From assembly GCA_013396635.1 (NCBI GenBank), contig WBMW01000467.1, positions 186,001-250,000 on the forward strand: a DNA stretch of 64,000 nucleotides, given 5' to 3'. The position numbers were made by a program, and so were the translations under genes. The stretch is from Penelope pileata. Taxonomy: Eukaryota; Chordata; Aves; Galliformes; Cracidae. Below are positions 62,601-64,000 of this stretch, piece by piece (positions within the stretch are counted from its first letter, which is position 1; each line of letters opens with the position of its first letter). The notes beneath the pieces are model-generated. The model ran no database searches, had not been told where the DNA came from, and saw only the letters and a list, made by a program, of their open reading frames with translations.

Positions 62601-64000
62601 ATTGTTTTCAGAGTTACATCATGGGTTATAAGCATAGATGGTATATATTAAAATAGTGCATTAGCAGTGGGTTTACACTGTGTAGTGTTAACCTGGGACA
62701 AAAGCTAGATCCTCGATTTTGGCACTGCATTCTGCGTGGATGTGTTAGTTACTGGGCTGGATGGGTGGTGGAGCAACCTCTTGCTTCCACATGAGAAACA
62801 CTGCTGGCTCAGGAAGCAGTTTTGAGGAAGAAATTTGAACATATAACCTCTTCCTATTTCTGGAACAGAGAGCAAAAAATAATAAAAAGCAGCATCTGAA
62901 GAGTTTTCACCATAAGCCTTCTCAAAATAAACAGCCATATCTTGTTTAATGAGTTAAATTTGCACCAATAAACAGGCCATGAGTTCCCACAAGAACAGGC
63001 CTAGAGCATAGACCTTAGAGTGGTCTAAAAATCATCCTTTAAGTGATCTAAAAAATGCCCAGAGTTATCCTAAACAACAGACCTGCAGCAGTGACCTCTG
63101 TGCTCTTTGCCCTTGTCCTGCAGTCTGAATTCCTTCGGGGAAGAACACCACGGTATGCCCAAACTGTCTTTATCAAGACATCCAGGCACCCAGGAGCAGA
63201 GAAGCCCAGAACCTGTCCCTTCCTCATCAGGACAAGAGCTGTCGGGAGAGGGAGGTCATGAAGATCATTTCTTTGACAGCAGCTCTTTCTTGAAGTGTTG
63301 AAAATAGGCTGCATCAAAACTAGGTATGGATCAAGCCTTGCAAATCTACTACTGAAAACAGATGCAGTTTGCTATCTGCCTTAGCATTCAGAACATTTTC
63401 TGTCTATGTATTCTGAACGTGACGGGATAAGATTAGCCCGAAAAAAAATGTTTGTCCAGTTGCTAGAAAACCTGGCATATACTTGCAGAAAATTCATGAT
63501 TCAGTAACCAGCACATGAACTAGATTTCTTAATCAAAGCCCTTCTAGAAAAGATTCTAAATGATTCAGCATAAGTCTGGGAAGTAGGAGGCCTTCTGCTA
63601 AGTATGAACTTTAAATCTGCAAGCGACTTCATGTACAATGCCTACTATTGCTATGAAACACACAATTAAAAGCATTTTTGTTGAGGTCTGATAGATCAGA
63701 GATGATATACAGTTTGGGGTTCATAAATATTGCCAAGCCTCTCACCATTCCCTTACCGTAGCCATTTCATTTTATCCATACATCTGACACTAAAATATAA
63801 CTTATTTTTCAATAGCAGCAAAAGACTCCCTGTGAAGACTCCAGTTTAAAAGAATTCATTAATGTTTTTGAGTAAGTAGTAGCATAATTTGAGGCCTCTT
63901 TCTCACTCACTTTCTCACTCAATTTGAGTGCTGAGGCTGGAGTAGATGCTTATGTTTATTCAAGAAGGCCAAAAAATTAATATTAACTAGGCAATGTTAA
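59628..64000. other. intergenic DNA, no gene recognised
   Basis: No coding exon is recognised. A short perfect hairpin (tgggacctc / gaggtccca, 59782-59802) sits near the left end. At about 61.28-62.0 kb, GTTAGGGTT-like words recur loosely (aatattagtgttagggttaag, attagggttcagg, ccagggttcagg), perhaps a decayed minisatellite. A short ctttctcactca tandem duplication is seen near 63.9 kb. Confidence 0.6.

Noticed and set aside
38223..64000. Search for COL3A1/COL5A2 exons expected downstream of GULP1 by mammalian synteny
   Set aside because: No frame shows a Gly-X-Y repeat or the typical 54/45-nt collagen exon pattern, so these genes must lie beyond the window.

Overview
This is vertebrate, and specifically avian, nuclear DNA. 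It is AT-rich and CpG-poor, has intron-split coding sequence, and carries 5'-truncated CR1 LINE copies with the bird-type (ATTCTATG)-like 3' tail. A tiny mariner-like inverted-repeat remnant resembling Galluhop suggests a galliform such as chicken. There are no bacterial features: no operons, rRNA, tRNA or CRISPR.

The only gene I can identify with confidence is the 3' end of GULP1 (engulfment adaptor, PTB-domain containing 1; CED-6 homologue), on the + strand. Three coding exons are visible (7058-7196, 13521-13615, 20677-20748). They join in phase, have canonical AG/GT junctions, and encode the last ~101 residues: a proline-rich stretch, a DLFG...DPF adaptor-binding segment, and the C-terminus ending in DSRC. 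The PTB domain and coiled coil must lie upstream of the window. The 3'UTR probably runs to about 22.73 kb, ending just after two AATAAA signals.

The intron upstream of the first visible exon holds the most interesting signal in the window. From 4114 there is an open, proline/serine-rich stretch behind a strong splice acceptor. A phase-compatible but weak donor would make it a 76-codon cassette exon. It could also end as an alternative 3'-terminal exon with an AATAAA at 4840. I do not recognise it from the usual GULP1 protein.

From about 22.7 kb to 64 kb I see no convincing gene. This is intergenic DNA with three CR1 fragments (32.9-33.4, 33.9-34.1 and 37.7-38.2 kb), two of which keep the readable C-terminal tail of the CR1 reverse-transcriptase ORF. 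It also has a 42-base A-run, several perfect hairpins and palindromes, one ambiguous base, and patches that look like candidate conserved regulatory DNA, the best being TAAT-rich sequence near 49.4-49.6 kb. In mammals the collagen genes COL3A1/COL5A2 lie downstream of GULP1; no collagen exon is visible here.
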